Made by a program: the position numbers and the translations under genes. The notes beneath the pieces were generated by a model that did not search any database, was not told the origin of the DNA, and saw only the letters and a program-made list of their open reading frames with translations. Below are positions 10,901-22,701 of a DNA stretch of 64,000 bases, piece by piece. Every line of letters begins with the position of its first letter. The stretch's first letter is position 1. Source of the stretch: Welwitschia mirabilis (lineage: Eukaryota > Gnetophyta > Gnetopsida > Welwitschiales); assembly GCA_051453625.1 (NCBI GenBank), contig JBOZIK010000001.1, forward strand, positions 127,527,136-127,591,135, written 5' to 3'.

Positions 10901-13717
10901 AAGATTAAATATAGACATCATTTTCTCATGCTAGCTTCTTTTTAATCTTTTATAGGCTCATAAGTAAGTTTTGTTCATCTAAGACATGCATCAAAAGACT
11001 AAATTCACAAACCTCAAAATTGTCATGTGGCATGATGAGAAAAATTCTTTGATTTTAATTAATCAAAAAATAAGATAAACATGACTGGGATTAACTTTAT
11101 AGGCTTATACTTCACCTTGATATACCTCCAAAATAGGTAATACGTAGTACAAAAGGTGGATGCATGCTTACAAATAACCTTAGCTTTTTTAAAACATCTC
11201 TAGATGGTGCAACATGATTCATCGATGCCAAGGGCTTTAGATATTAAGTCAAAGTAAGTTTGTACATAGGTAGGGTAGGATATTGATGATCAAACCCACT
11301 TCTAAAATGGTATTACAAGAAATTCAATGCAATCCACCTTGGTGATAAAATCTAACTATGGGGATAATCATTACTAGAATTATCTTTACTTAGTTCTACT
11401 TAAGGAATATACCACATAAATGCATGCATACAATTATAATTAATATGGATATTTAATTGATTATTTACCTAGTTATAATAATCCTAATAATCATTAAGTT
11501 TATTTTATATAAATAATCATAAAAGAAGAAACAACCAAACTACAACATCTTTATTTTAAGATTATAGTAATAAAAATATAAATAAAAGAAATATTTATTT
11601 CTTTTCTTTCTTTTAAAAATAATAAAAAAATTCAAACTGTATTAGATTATATCTTAATAATGTACTTAAAAAACCAATCCATACTTAGAGCTATGCTAAT
11701 CATAGAAGCAATTTTCCATGTTTGTATAATAATCTCCATTATGTAAGAGAGATAAAAAAAAAAGTAGTGTAGTTTAAGAATAATTATTAAGACATAACTC
11801 TTTATTTAAGATTCATATGACTATATTGTAAGTTAAAAAGAAAAAAGTGATAAATAAAAAACTATCTATGTTACTTAAACTACTAAGTTAAAAACTTTTA
11901 CAAGTATGTACATTGAAATAAATACAAAGAAAAAAAGGTGAAAAACATATTTCTCCTAATTAGATATTATTTATAGGTAATGTAAATTAAGGCTACTAAT
12001 AGAAACATATCTTATATACTTAAATTCCTTATAAAATTTTATGTAATAAATTTTAAATAATTTAAAACATTAATTATAATGTTTTTATGCTCTAAGGAGA
12101 TATCAAAATCAAAAATTTAATGATTAATTAATATGAAGTAAAAATAAATTTTAGTAAATTTTCATAAACTACATTCATAATAGGATCCTTAGAAACTAAC
12201 TTAAGCTATTCCAGAATTCTAGAGATATTATTTATAATGTCATGATTGAAGATCAAAAACTGTTAAATTTTCTAAAATTACAAACTATTATACTACAATG
12301 AAATGATCATAACTTTCAAAATACTTTTCATTTTTAAATTATTTTAAGATGTCTTAGAAATATTATTCAATTTTCTATAACTTAAGATACTCAAGTTTAT
12401 ATATATCTTAATGGTTAGTAATAAAAACATAAACTAATTGATTATTATTTTCTACATTTATTTTCTAATGCATTTTAATAAATAAATTTCTTTAAAATAT
12501 CTACATATCAAAAAAATTATTGTTTTTATGTTTTCACATTCATAGCAAAATCATGAATTATAGAAAAAAGTTCACTACTTTATACCTATTAATTAATAAT
12601 TTATGATGTTTTTAATTAATGCCTCTATTCTCAAAATTTAACTTTGGCTATAAAAAATACGATAAAGTTTCTACAACTAGTTATACAATAATTTAAATCA
12701 GTAAAATAATGAATATACTAGCTAAACTAATTATCTATAAATATGTTAACTACATTTAACAATTCAAATCAACATAGGAAAAAAACAAATAAATTAAAAA
12801 AACCATTTATATGATCCTTAGGATTACCATAAAGGAATACTAGTTTAAAAGTGATTTTTGAGAATTAGACTTTGGCCCTAATAAGACGGACCTAGTGCAT
12901 AATAAATGAAAAATATATTTTTATGTATATTAATACAAAATAGACATGAATACCCAAGTATGTAGTGAATCCCCAAAGTAATCAGTTAGCCATAATCATC
13001 TATTAGTAACCTCAATCACTAAGCATAAGAAACCCTTCATATCTCCTCACATCTTAATGAGAATTAATGGGAGAAAATAACATATATCATAAATAGTGAT
13101 CTAATGTAATATTACATCATTTTACTAAAATATTAAAAGAGACTATATGAATAACATGAGTAAAATGATTACTTGAAAAGATTAGTAAGTCCTTTATAGT
13201 TGAAGATTGATGAAGATCTAAGCTCAAAAGTCTTTATCTCTAAGCTTCTAAGCCCCAAGCTCCACAAGCAAGAGAATGAAAAAAGGAAATGCACTCATAG
13301 GAAAAAATGAAAAGTATCTCTTTCTTTCTTTCTTTATTTCCTTTTTTTTTATGTGTGTGTAAAAGAGGAAAAGGTTTCTATATATAGATAAACAAAAGGT
13401 ACATAATTCAAGATTGTAAGATCACATGATTTATAATTAATAAGTGAAATGAGTAATAAGTGACATCAAAGTACAAAAAGAGAAATCATATTTATGGCCA
13501 TTCACATAACTAGAGTAAGTAATTTTCTTACTTTAATTAGAAAGATTAATTATGTGCACTATTTCCTCATGTTAGCTTCTCCTTAATCCTCTATAGGCTC
13601 ATAAGTAATTTTATTTCATCCAAGACATGCATTAAAAGAATAGATGCATAAATATCAAAATTGTTATATGGCATAATAAAACAAATTCTTTAATTCCAAT
13701 GAATAAAATAATAAATA
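7951..13717 (-). repeat. 3' LTR of the Del/Tekay-like element, internally duplicated
   Basis: It starts TGTGACACCCTCTCTTCCC, matching the other LTR edge at 19733 (TGTGACACCATCTCTTC). The sequence is non-coding and includes a CATAACTTTTAAAATAC-type block at 9670 and 12310, like the 'CATAACT' block common in Del/Tekay LTRs. The right boundary is uncertain because it is set only by the end of the second duplicate unit. An LTR of 5.8 kb is longer than usual, and the duplication explains this. Confidence 0.6.
8398..13717. repeat. Two direct ~2.65 kb tandem units
   Basis: Unit 1 (about 8398-11077) and unit 2 (about 11078-13717) align along their length with an offset of about 2,640-2,680 bp. Examples are the ATGTTACTT-AACTACTAA block at 9225 and 11870, the ATAAGATGGACCTA/ATAAGACGGACCTA block at 10240 and 12880, and the AAGATCACAAGATC/AGATTGTAAGATC block at 10770 and 13410. 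The units differ at many sites, so the duplication is old. The first 447 bp of the LTR are outside the duplicated part. Confidence 0.75.
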
Positions 13718-14289
13718 TACTATGAACTAAGTACCCTTACACATCTTAATAAGAAAAAAGTCATGGTAGAGTAAATCTACTCATTTATCATTCTTGGTTA
13801 TAGGTAAGAGTGCATGTACTTATTTATTTTATAATGCTTAAAATCTATTAATCACATAACATAAGGAGAAAATTTTATATTCATAATATAATACACCTAT
13901 CACATTTATCAAGAATTAAAATGCACAAATAATATGTAAAATATATTATTATATCCTTTTGAAATTTTTAATTTATTAGTTTTATTATGTGGTTTTAATT
14001 CCTTATATAATGAATTTATCTAACTTTAAATGTTTGAATAGATTTTGTCATAAAAACATTATAAATAATTATTATCATTTTCATGGTGATTTACAAAAAT
14101 TACAAACTGAGGTTAATTTAAAATACCATCTTATTTTAATAAGGCCTTTAACAAAGAGTAATTCATTATCTAATTAAAAGCTTAATATACCTAGCATTCA
14201 AGTCATTAAGGTTTAGAAAATATGTGATATGACATTCTCTTCCATTAGACTAATTTACTCCTAGGAATCAAGATACATAAAGAGTTTAA
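13718..14289. other. Unassigned segment between LTR and integrase
   Basis: This AT-rich DNA lies between the duplicated LTR and the integrase C-terminus. It probably includes the 3' UTR and polypurine tract of the Del/Tekay-like element, but no clear tract was found. The open frame at 13989-14177 has no recognisable motif and antisense position, and is treated as spurious. Confidence 0.4.
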
Positions 14290-15560
14290 GAATATCTAAC
14301 TATATATTATGAGATTTGAAAAGATTTTTGTATTATTTTTTTATTATTTCTTCTAGCTCCTATGTAGCTTTATGATTACTATGATTATTTTATTTTATCT
14401 TTACTTGATAGACCTCCCTATTTTATGAATTAATAGTTCATTAGTCTATCACTGCTTTTGGGTTCTTTATAGTTAAACAATTTGATTTCATCTAAATATG
14501 AGACCAATTTAAAACACAAGAAGAATCTAAAATATACTTTTTTAGCATTTTTACATGGAAAACATCATACATAAGCAATAATTGAGAAGGTAGAGCAAAC
14601 TTATATGCAATAGGTCTAATTCTTTCTAATGATTTAAATGATCTAATAAATTAAAGAGAATTTTAATCTCTTAACTTCGCTTATTACTAATTTCATTAGT
14701 AACATTTTAAGAAATACATGATCACCTATTTTGAACTCAAGATTTCTTCTTCAATAGTAACATTTTAAGAAATACATAATCACCTATTTTGAACTCAAGA
14801 TTTCTTCTTCAATAATCTGCATACATCTTTTATCTATCTACTGCTTTTTTAAGTCTATCCTTAATGATCCTTATTTTACTTTCCATTTCTTGTAATATTT
14901 CTAGTCTTTTATTCAATTTTTCTTCAGATTTTTTCTATTAAGTGAATGCTTTATATTTCTACCATATAAGGCTTCAAATAGAGCCATTTGAATTAAATTT
15001 TAATAAATATTATTGTAGAAAATTCTACTAATGGTAGGTACTCTTCCCAACTCTTAGGATTACCTAAAATACATGCTCTAAGAAGATCTTCTAAAATTTA
15101 ATTAACTCTTTCTTTCTGATCATCTATTTAAGGATGGCGTGCAATGCTCATATTTAACTTGATTCCTAAATCCATTAGTAATTCTTTCCAAAATGTAGAA
15201 GTAAATTTTGAATCTCTATCAAAGATAATTACCTAAGTTACACCATGCAACCAAATAACATTTTAAACATATATTTTAGTTATATCCTTGGCATTATAAG
15301 TGGATTTTACTAGAATGAAATGTTCTGAGTTAGTTACTCTATTAATTATTATCATAATAGAGTTATTACCTCTTTGAGTTTTTGGAGGTCCTATAATAAA
15401 ATCCATGCAAATCACATTCCATTCATATTTTAAAATAATAATAAAGTAATTCTATTATATTTCTATGTTCTCCTTTAATTTGTTAATAATTAAGCCACCT
15501 TAACACAAATTCTGGTATATTATTTTTCATTCCTAGCCATAAAAAATTTTATTTCATGTT
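14290..15560 (-). pseudogene. Broken integrase of the Del/Tekay-like element
   Basis: The catalytic core on the minus strand (about 15440-14940) reads YEWNVICMDFIIGPPKTQRG, then IMIIINRVTNSEHFILVKST, VIIFDRDSKFTSTFWKELL, LNMSIARHP, then LEDLLRACILGNPKSWEEYL and LVEFS. This is the canonical chromovirus integrase order, with Asp at MDF and DRD in place and the Glu region near DDQKERVN. The C-terminal part (14940-14290) keeps EFKIGDHVFLKM and a SYLDEIKLFNYKEPKSSDR tail where the chromodomain would follow. Stops replace several residues. A 58 bp tandem duplication lies inside at 14699-14814. The zinc-finger end near 15500 is poorly readable. Confidence 0.85.
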
Positions 15561-16330
15561 TTGATACATATTAGTTACTTCATAATAACTTTCTATGAGT
15601 AGATTATGAAATTCAAACATTAACTTGTGTCTAATTCCATCTACATTATGAACCAAAAATCTTCTCTTAAATCTAATAATACCATCTAAATCAATATAAA
15701 ATTTTTGAATCTATTAATTTTTCTAACTAGTCCTATAATTTTTAATAATTCTCATCCTTTTTTAATCCCTCTAACATAATGGTAGAAATTTGACTTTGAA
15801 GTTTCATAATTACTTTAAGATAACCATGTATACTAAGAGCATCTACAACCTTATTTTCTTTATCATCATGGTATAAAATATCTAGATCAAAATCACAGAA
15901 AAATTATATTTATTTTCTTTGTTTAAGATTTAATTTTGATTAAGTAAAGATATATTTTAAACTCTTATGATTAATCCAAACTTAAAACTTTGCACCATAG
16001 AGATAATTCTTTCATAATTTTAAAGCAAAATTTACTATATCTCATTCAAGATCATGAGTGGGATAATTTTTCTTATGAGTTTTACATTATCTTTATTCAT
16101 AGGCTATTACTTTTTTATCTTGTTCAAGCAAAGCTCTAAGAACTTCTTTAGATGTATTGGTATAAATTGAAAAGATCTTTGAATCATCTAAAACTTCTAA
16201 GACTAGAGCACTAGCTAAGCATTCTTTAAGATGATCAAATAATTGCTAACATTTTTCTATGCATTGGAATTATTTATTTTTATTTAAAAGGATTTTTAAT
16301 AAAGAAGCTATCTTAGAGAAGTTGAAGATG
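15561..16330 (-). pseudogene. Broken RNase H of the Del/Tekay-like element
   Basis: On the minus strand the frame reads IYTNTSKEVLRALLEQDKKV, then KTHKKNYPTHDLE, NFALKLWKNYLYGAKF, NHKSLKYIFT, LNLKQRK, DFDLDILYHDDKENKVVDAL. These are the RNase H blocks of Ty3/gypsy Pol in the right order (YPTHDLEL, ALKIWRHYLYG, DHKSLKYIFTQ, VVADALSR). The first catalytic Asp appears changed (TNTS for TDAS), and several stops are present. It sits directly between RT and integrase. Confidence 0.85.
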
Positions 16331-17050
16331 AATCAATGATAGTACCTAGAAAAACTAAGAAAGTTTCTAACCTTAGTAATATTTGTAAGTATTGGCCATT
16401 CTATGATAGCCCTAACTTTATCTTAGTCAACTAAAATACCTTATTTAGATATTACATGATCTAGAAATTGAATGAATTCCTTCTAAAAAGATCATTTTTT
16501 CATGTTGGCATATAATTAATGATTCCATAAAATCTATAATATTATTCTTAAGTATTTCTTATGCTCTTCAAAACTCTTAGAATAAATGAGAATATCATCA
16601 ACAAATACTATTACAAAGAAATCATGATGTGGTTAAAAGATGTAATTCATAAGACTCATAAATACTACAGGGGCATTAGTTATACCAAAGCATAACAGTA
16701 AACTCATAATGCCTATAGTTGGTTTTAAATGTTGTTTTATGAATATCTTCCTTAATTCTAACTTGATGACATTCAGAATTTATATCAACTTTTGAGAATA
16801 TCATAGCTTTCTTGAATTGATTAAAAAAATAATCTATTCTTGATAGTGAATACTTGTTCTTTAGGGTAACCTTATTTATATTTCTGTAACCAATGCATAA
16901 TCTTAGAGTTTCATCCTTCTTCTTTACAAATAATATAGGTGCTTCTCACAGTGATACACTAGGATAAATAAATCCTTTTTATAAGATTCTTTCAAGATGA
17001 GTTTTTAATTTTTTTCTTTTTTTGAAGAAATTCTATATAGTGTCTTAGAA
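16331..17050 (-). pseudogene. Broken reverse transcriptase of the Del/Tekay-like element
   Basis: RT copies element RNA into cDNA. The minus strand reads [20 protein letters not shown] near 16911-16950, then [58 protein letters not shown], and VFVDDILIYSKS at about 16574-16606 after a frame shift. The YVDD-like catalytic box is therefore still visible as FVDD. Stops and one frameshift before the box inactivate the gene. The motif wording is typical of chromoviruses. Confidence 0.88.
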
Positions 17051-17690
17051 ATTGACTAGATTCCTATGATCAATTTAATGGAAAACTAAGCTCCCTAAAG
17101 TGGTAACATTCCTAGAAATTCTATTTTAGATACATTAAGATATTCTTAGACTATTGGTATATTCTATATTAAAGTTTTTACTTCCTTTAAGATAAATGAT
17201 TTTAGGTATAGTATATAACCTAGCGATCCCTCTTAATTTCTTATTTTATATTCTTTTCATTAATTAAATTCTTAATTTCTAATTTATAATGACCTTAAAA
17301 GATTAGTCTTTGACGATAATTTATCATTTTTAATTGATGATTCTCATAATTTACAACTGCTTTATTCTGTATTAATTAATTCATACCCAAAAAAACATTG
17401 TATTTTCCTATTTCAATAAGATTTAGTTATATCTGAAAATATCCCTCACTTATGGATTAACTATAGTTTTGGACTTACTGATTAACTTTAGAAATGAACC
17501 CATTTGCTAACTCTATACATTCCTTAGTTGGAGTGAAACATACTTTTTCACTTATAATAATTCTAAAAGATATAAAGCAAAGTATTGCTTCATAATTATA
17601 TAAAATATTACCTTTTTATTACTAAGTAAATCTTTACCTTCTATGACAAAGCTCTGAAATTGCATCTCTTGATTATCTACTACTGCTCGA
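17051..17690 (-). pseudogene. Broken protease of the Del/Tekay-like element
   Basis: On the minus strand, FISFRIIISEKV and ECIELANGFISKVNQ are followed by LIEIGKYNVFLGMN and LIQNKAVVNYENHQLKM. The last two match the gypsy protease block with xFDVILGMDWL-ALVDC-KxVxF. The DSGA active site expected near 17600 is not readable. It lies between gag and RT as expected. The confidence reflects the position and the LGM block. Confidence 0.6.
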
Positions 17691-18800
17691 AGTCATCATA
17701 TTAATTGAGAAACATACTTTTTGATCTTTGAGGAATTTCTAGTTATTATCTAGAAATGTCTCTACGACATGATGGACATTCTATTACATTATGATTTATT
17801 TTACAATAGTAGCATTAATATCCATTATACTAATTCTAGTATTAATAATACTAAGAGTTTGGCAAAATTTGAATCTCTAAAGTTGATTACTTACATATCT
17901 TTGATTAGAATCATTATAGTTTTTTTTGAATGAAGTCTTCTTGGGTTTATTAAAATTTTTGTTTTTACTATTATTACTACTAGACTTATTTTTGCTAAAT
18001 TGCCAATTCTTATTTTGGTAAGACATTTGTGATCAATTTTCCTTAATTTCTTGTTGTCTCTACTAGTTTTATTCTACTATCTTTTTATTTTCTATAGCCT
18101 TTGCTAAACTCTTAGATTAAAACATGGATACTTTAGTAGCAATAGAAGGAAGAAGAATATCAATAAAGAGATTTACTTTAGATTCTTTATCTAGATGCAT
18201 ATGTGGCACATATATTAATAATTCTACAAATTTACACTTATGAGATGTTATAGTCACATTATGACTTGTCTTAGATTGTAGAATTCTATAACCTGTAATG
18301 AATATAGAACTTGCTGATGTAACTCTTGTAAACTATGTGCTTAAATTCCCTCCATAAAAGTTTTAGATCTTCTAACTTGGTCATTTCTAGTTTTTACCAT
18401 ATATTAGCTTCTTCTTATAACATATTAATATCTAAAGAAGCCTTTTCATATTCATCACATCCTAAGGTACCTATAACCTTTTCAAAATAACTCAATCATG
18501 CTTTTACTTTGGAAGGATCTAAACTTTCTACAAACTTTAGTGAATGTAGCTTAATAAACATTTGAATTAATTTTTTTATATCCACTTCCTTAGGTTCATT
18601 GATACCATTATTTACCTGTAGGTTTTTACCTTTATTTACTATTTGTGATAGCAACTACATAAAGGTATTTATTAATGCTTCTGGATTAAGGTTGAATTAG
18701 GGTCTATTTCCATTATTAAGTTGCTCACTCTTGTGAATTATCTTGATATTGATTACTTGGTATAACTAACCTAGCCTCAAGGTTTAACTGATGATGATAA
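17691..18800 (-). pseudogene. Broken gag of the Del/Tekay-like element
   Basis: The minus strand shows a zinc-knuckle-like CYYCKINHNVIECP at about 17760-17810. Spacing is CX2CX3HX4C, one residue short of the CX4H form. It is preceded by an Asn/Ser/Lys-rich tract (about 17880-18040, QFSKNKSSSNNSKNKNFNKP) as in Del/Tekay gag. Further upstream to about 18800, Leu/Phe-rich segments with stops resemble a degraded capsid domain. No intact start is seen. Confidence 0.65.
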
Positions 18801-19715
18801 GACATCTAAAAGAAGGGAAAATGTTTATGAGATTACATTTGAAAATAGCATAGTTATTATTAAATCTTAAACTTAGAAATATTTTTATAATCTTAGGAAG
18901 GACATGGTTATCATTATGAGGTATCCTCATCTATATCTTAAAGTATAGAATCAAGTTTGTCCTATTTCTTTGTTTTCAATAGATAAGGTTTGTAAGTTAT
19001 GAATATGGGTTTTCACTTTAAAGTTATGTGACCATATAATTTAGGATGAATAACTTGGTTGGAGATTTGATTATTTTCAAATGTACCTATCTATGAGGAC
19101 TTATTTATGTATTTATATTCTTTNNNNNNNNNNAATTTTAATTATTCTAAGTGATTATTATCGATAACTATAAGGTGACAAATTCTTTAATGACTTGAAC
19201 TCATTATTTTTCTTAGTTTATATAGGGATTTATAATTATTATAAGTATAATTAGCATAATGATCATCTTAACGTTGGTCTTATAATTAACCTTATGAACA
19301 CTTTGGTAACTATACCAAATATAATTAAATTCTAGGAATACTAAGGTACTAAGATTATCATTAATGTAATATTTATAATTATTGGAATCCGTGTAGAATG
19401 TAATTTCGCATATATTTAGGAAGTAGAAAAATTATAAGTATAATGACATTGATTCCTATTAAAGATAGGATTAAATTCATGCTCATCTAAGAATTGGAGT
19501 TATTTTAGAATCTAGTATTATCTAGAATATAATTAATTTTACTCATGATTTAATATTATTAGAAATATAACTAACTTTATAGCTATTAGAAATTAAGGTT
19601 ATTATGGTTACAACTAACTTAATAATTATTAAGAAGAAAGTTGTTAAAAATGTAATTGGATTTATGTTCTTATAAATTTATAAGAGTTTAGCATAAGTAT
19701 TATTTTATTAACATA
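18801..19715 (-). other. Degraded leader of the Del/Tekay-like element
   Basis: This sequence lies between gag and PBS, heavily decayed with no open frame of note. It includes a 10-base assembly gap at 19124-19133. Short imperfect repeats around ATTATTAGAAATATAACTAA occur at 19500-19600. Nothing else was recognised. Confidence 0.45.
19124..19133. other. Assembly gap (10 N)
   Basis: Ten undetermined bases lie inside the leader of the Del/Tekay-like element. The 10 N length is probably a placeholder. Confidence 0.95.
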
Positions 19716-19729
19716 GAACTCTGATACCA
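19716..19729 (-). promoter_or_regulatory. Primer-binding site, tRNA-Met type
   Basis: The minus strand reads TGGTATCAGAGTTC three bases inside the LTR edge TGTCACA. This is the standard initiator tRNA-Met primer site of Del/Tekay-like elements and is undamaged over 11 bases. It fixes the orientation of the element at 7951-19812. Confidence 0.88.
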
Positions 19730-19732
19730 ATT

Positions 19733-19812
19733 TGTGACACCATCTCTTCTCTTAATTTGATAAAGCAATATATATATTTTTTCTTCTTTTTTTAATATTA
19801 TGATATTATTGT
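19733..19812 (-). repeat. 5' LTR remnant of the Del/Tekay-like element
   Basis: Only about 80 bp remain. TGTGACACCATCTCTTCTC and the T-rich run to ATATTATGATATTATT match 7951-8030 of the 3' LTR. The rest is replaced by the copia LTR. The cut point is approximate. Confidence 0.7.
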
Positions 19813-20612
19813 GTAGTTAAGTTGGTATGGAGAAAACTGAATCACAAAAAGCATAAGTCCATATTAGACCTTAAGGCTTAAATCTCATAAAAGTTTTAGC
19901 TTAAAGTTCAAAATACCAAATTACAACTAATTAAAGACATCTATAGAATTAAAAATGTCTATTAGGAATGTGTCTATACATTTAAAGACATCTATGGTAA
20001 AGACATCTACAACATTAAAAACATCTATGATGAATTAACTTTTAATCATAGGTCAAAGAGGTCTACCTTAATGAAGATGACTATACTAAAGGATGGATCT
20101 GATATAGATGAAATACATCTATATGGTTGAAGATGTCTATATTGAACTAAAGCAAGTAATAGAAATAATTTACATTTTGATAAATTTTTAACATTCTAGG
20201 AAATCAATTTGGTTGTGTATTATAAATTCATGATAACTAAGGAATAGAGATTCTATAGTTTAAGTTTCATTAATTTTTGGATAGTTTGATTAAAGATGTC
20301 TTCTATGTTATAAATGTTTCACTAATAGAAGACATCTACCATCTTAAAGATGTTGCATGTCCAGCACCCAATTGTTTCTATTTGTTACATAATGGTTAGA
20401 AAGTTTAAACAAATATCTTTCTAAGTCAACTAACTAAAAACTCTTCAAAAGGTATAAAGGCATAACTTAATGGATAGATCTTATTTAACTTAGCAACCCA
20501 TGTATACATTCACAACTATACAAGTAATTGAATCTTTTCATGAAATATAAAGCTATATTTTGTAAGGCACTTTCAAATGGCTACAGCATTCATACATTAG
20601 ATCCTATAACAT
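19813..20612 (+). repeat. 5' LTR of SIRE-like copia A, left part
   Basis: It aligns with the LTR of copia B: the TTTGTTACATAATGGTTAGAAAG block (20370-20400) corresponds to TCTGTTACATAGTGGTTACAAAG at 24775. It contains about ten AGACATCT/AGATGTCT-type sites at 19930-20360. The true start cannot be pinned because the 5' ends of the two copies have diverged. The LTR resumes at 22963 after an inserted element. Confidence 0.6.
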
Positions 20613-20870
20613 TGTTGAATCTATGAGATCCATAAAGCACAATAAGCCTTGTAAAAATTGAGAGTCATAACCACTCTTCAAGGAGCATACAATATATTCA
20701 ACTAATATAGCTTAATATTTGTATTATAATTAAGGGTTTTAAATACCCTCACAATACAACAAAAAATAATAAAGGATGGATAATGAAATAAAGAAATTAG
20801 GAGCTGGTTTTAACCACCATTCAAAACTAAAATGAATGAGTTGACTACCCAAATAAAAATCCAAGAAACC
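20613..20870 (-). repeat. 3' LTR of the gag-less element
   Basis: It opens TGTTGAATCTATGAGATCC and closes near AAAATCCAAGAAACC. It matches 22702-22962 block for block, for example GAGAGTCATAACCACTCTT and ATACAATATATTCAACT. The adjacent CCCCTCTTTAAT at 20869-20880 reads on the minus strand as a purine-rich tract, the expected PPT. Confidence 0.75.
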
Positions 20871-22687
20871 CCTCTTTAATGTCATCTAAGAAGTAGATTG
20901 ATATCATACAACCATAAAATCTTTGATAGAAGTACAAAACACCAAGCTTCAAACCATTGAGAAAGCACCAAGCGACCAAAATATGCAACTTCAAGAAAGA
21001 TTTCCATGAAGTGATCTTCCCAGATGAACCTACATCCTTCATCCTACGTAACTTCAAAGAAGACCTCCTCCAAGCGATCTCCTCAAGCAATCTATGTACC
21101 TTGCTTGAAACTATGGGATACACCCAACACTTAAAATAAGACAAACCCAAGCAATTACCATATAGAAAACAAGATCATAAAAAGCATCTCACACCACTTT
21201 CCATGACATTATTCCTATATGATATTGCATACATAATTGGTTATGTAAGAATTAGCAAATTTTGACCCCCATAACATAAACATGCTTATAATCCTTTCAA
21301 TACTTAAACATTACAAAATGAAAAGAAATATTAAACATTTAACATTACAAATAATGAAGAAGCAATATAAAAGAACGATATCATTCTAAAAAAATAGTGC
21401 TACCTCTTCATCCTCCAAAACTTATCCACCAGTAAGATCAATTTCTAGATCAGGATAAGGGAGATGTTAGCATTCCAAGAAAACAATGATCTCCTAAAGG
21501 CCTTATTATGTCATGTAATGCCTTTATAGACCACGTACTCAATATCAAATCTTTCTTTGAATGGTAACAAAGATTAATGTTGTAAGATTTCAAGCTCCTA
21601 TAAGTGGAACCCATGGGAGAGAAAACATTAGAAGAGAAAGGATGCAAGACCATATTGCATGATACTATGAAGTTGCAAGGTTCATTTTTAGCAACACATC
21701 AAATTTTGCTAAACTTGCTCACAAAGAACAATGACATTATCATGAATGTTTAATTCATTGAGGGCTGTTGGCTTAGATTACAAATCAGTGACTTCATCAT
21801 AAGAAGTTATTTCATGAATCAAATGGATTTTTCATAAATGTTTTTATTCTTGGAGCTTTCAAAATTCACATGATTTTAGTTTCAAAATAAGAAATAATGA
21901 GGAGTATCTTCACAGAAAAATTAGAGACTTGAGAAACAAGTGAATCTACAATCCCTACAGAGATCTCAATGGATCCATTGCTTACAAACCCTTGAGGAAT
22001 CTTTATGAACTTTAAATATCTTGGAGATTTATCTTTCAAGAAGAGGCAACTGTTTGGAGGAGATCTTGGGGTAAGAACTTATAATACTACATAGGATGTG
22101 GATATCTTCATAGATGATGTCCAACATTAAATTTGGCATGGACTAGTGTTTAAAGGTGTGAGGACTAAGTGACATTGAAGTTATAAATCAGTAGGCTCTT
22201 GAACGCAATTTTTTGAAGTAATTCATTAGAGAAAAATGCAAGTTGGATTGAGGTTGTAGAGTCTCTAAAAACATCAAAGAGCTTCTTATTTCATAATATC
22301 AACTACATAGTGAAACCAACTAGATCTTACAGCTTTAAAAACTTGATGAACAAACCTTCCATAGATAAAAAACAATATCTCAAAAGTTTCAAACCACAAA
22401 ATAAATTCCTTAAAGGTTAATCAAATGTTTCTTTGAAACTTATTAATTTCAATGAAAATGTTTTTGAAAATTCAAATAAACTACATTAAACCTTAAGCAA
22501 AATATTAAAAATGTAACTACAAAAAATCATTGTTGACAATCACTAAGAATCAAAGAGCCAAAACAACATCCAACAAAGTAGAATAAAATGATTATAGATT
22601 CCTTCATTGTGAAAAATGATCATTCCATAAAAGATTATAAAGAATCAGAAAAACTAAATAGATCTTATAAAAAAATGCTAGGAATTT

Positions 22688-22699
22688 GCTCTAATACCA
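22688..22699 (-). promoter_or_regulatory. Primer-binding site of the gag-less element
   Basis: The minus strand reads TGGTATTAGAGC two bases from the LTR, one C-to-T change from TGGTATCAGAGC. It marks the 5' side of this minus-strand element. Confidence 0.8.
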
Positions 22700-22701
22700 C
22701 T

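Larger units (their letters stand above)
7951..19812 (-). mobile_element. Del/Tekay-like Ty3/gypsy chromovirus, decayed
   Basis: This minus-strand element has, from its 5' end at the right: a 5' LTR remnant (19733-19812), PBS (19716-19729), degraded leader, gag (17691-18800), protease, RT, RNase H, integrase down to 14290, and a long 3' LTR (7951 to about 13717). Both LTR ends read TGTGACACC on the plus strand. The order PR-RT-RH-INT and the motif style match chromoviruses of the Del/Tekay group. A chromodomain cannot be read with certainty. The 5' LTR is cut by the copia LTR that starts about 19813. Confidence 0.8.

Noticed and set aside
13320-13360. CTTT-rich run as polypyrimidine/PPT of the Del/Tekay-like element
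   Set aside because: It lies inside the second duplicate unit and aligns with a similar region of the first unit (about 10710), so it is LTR sequence, not the LTR border.
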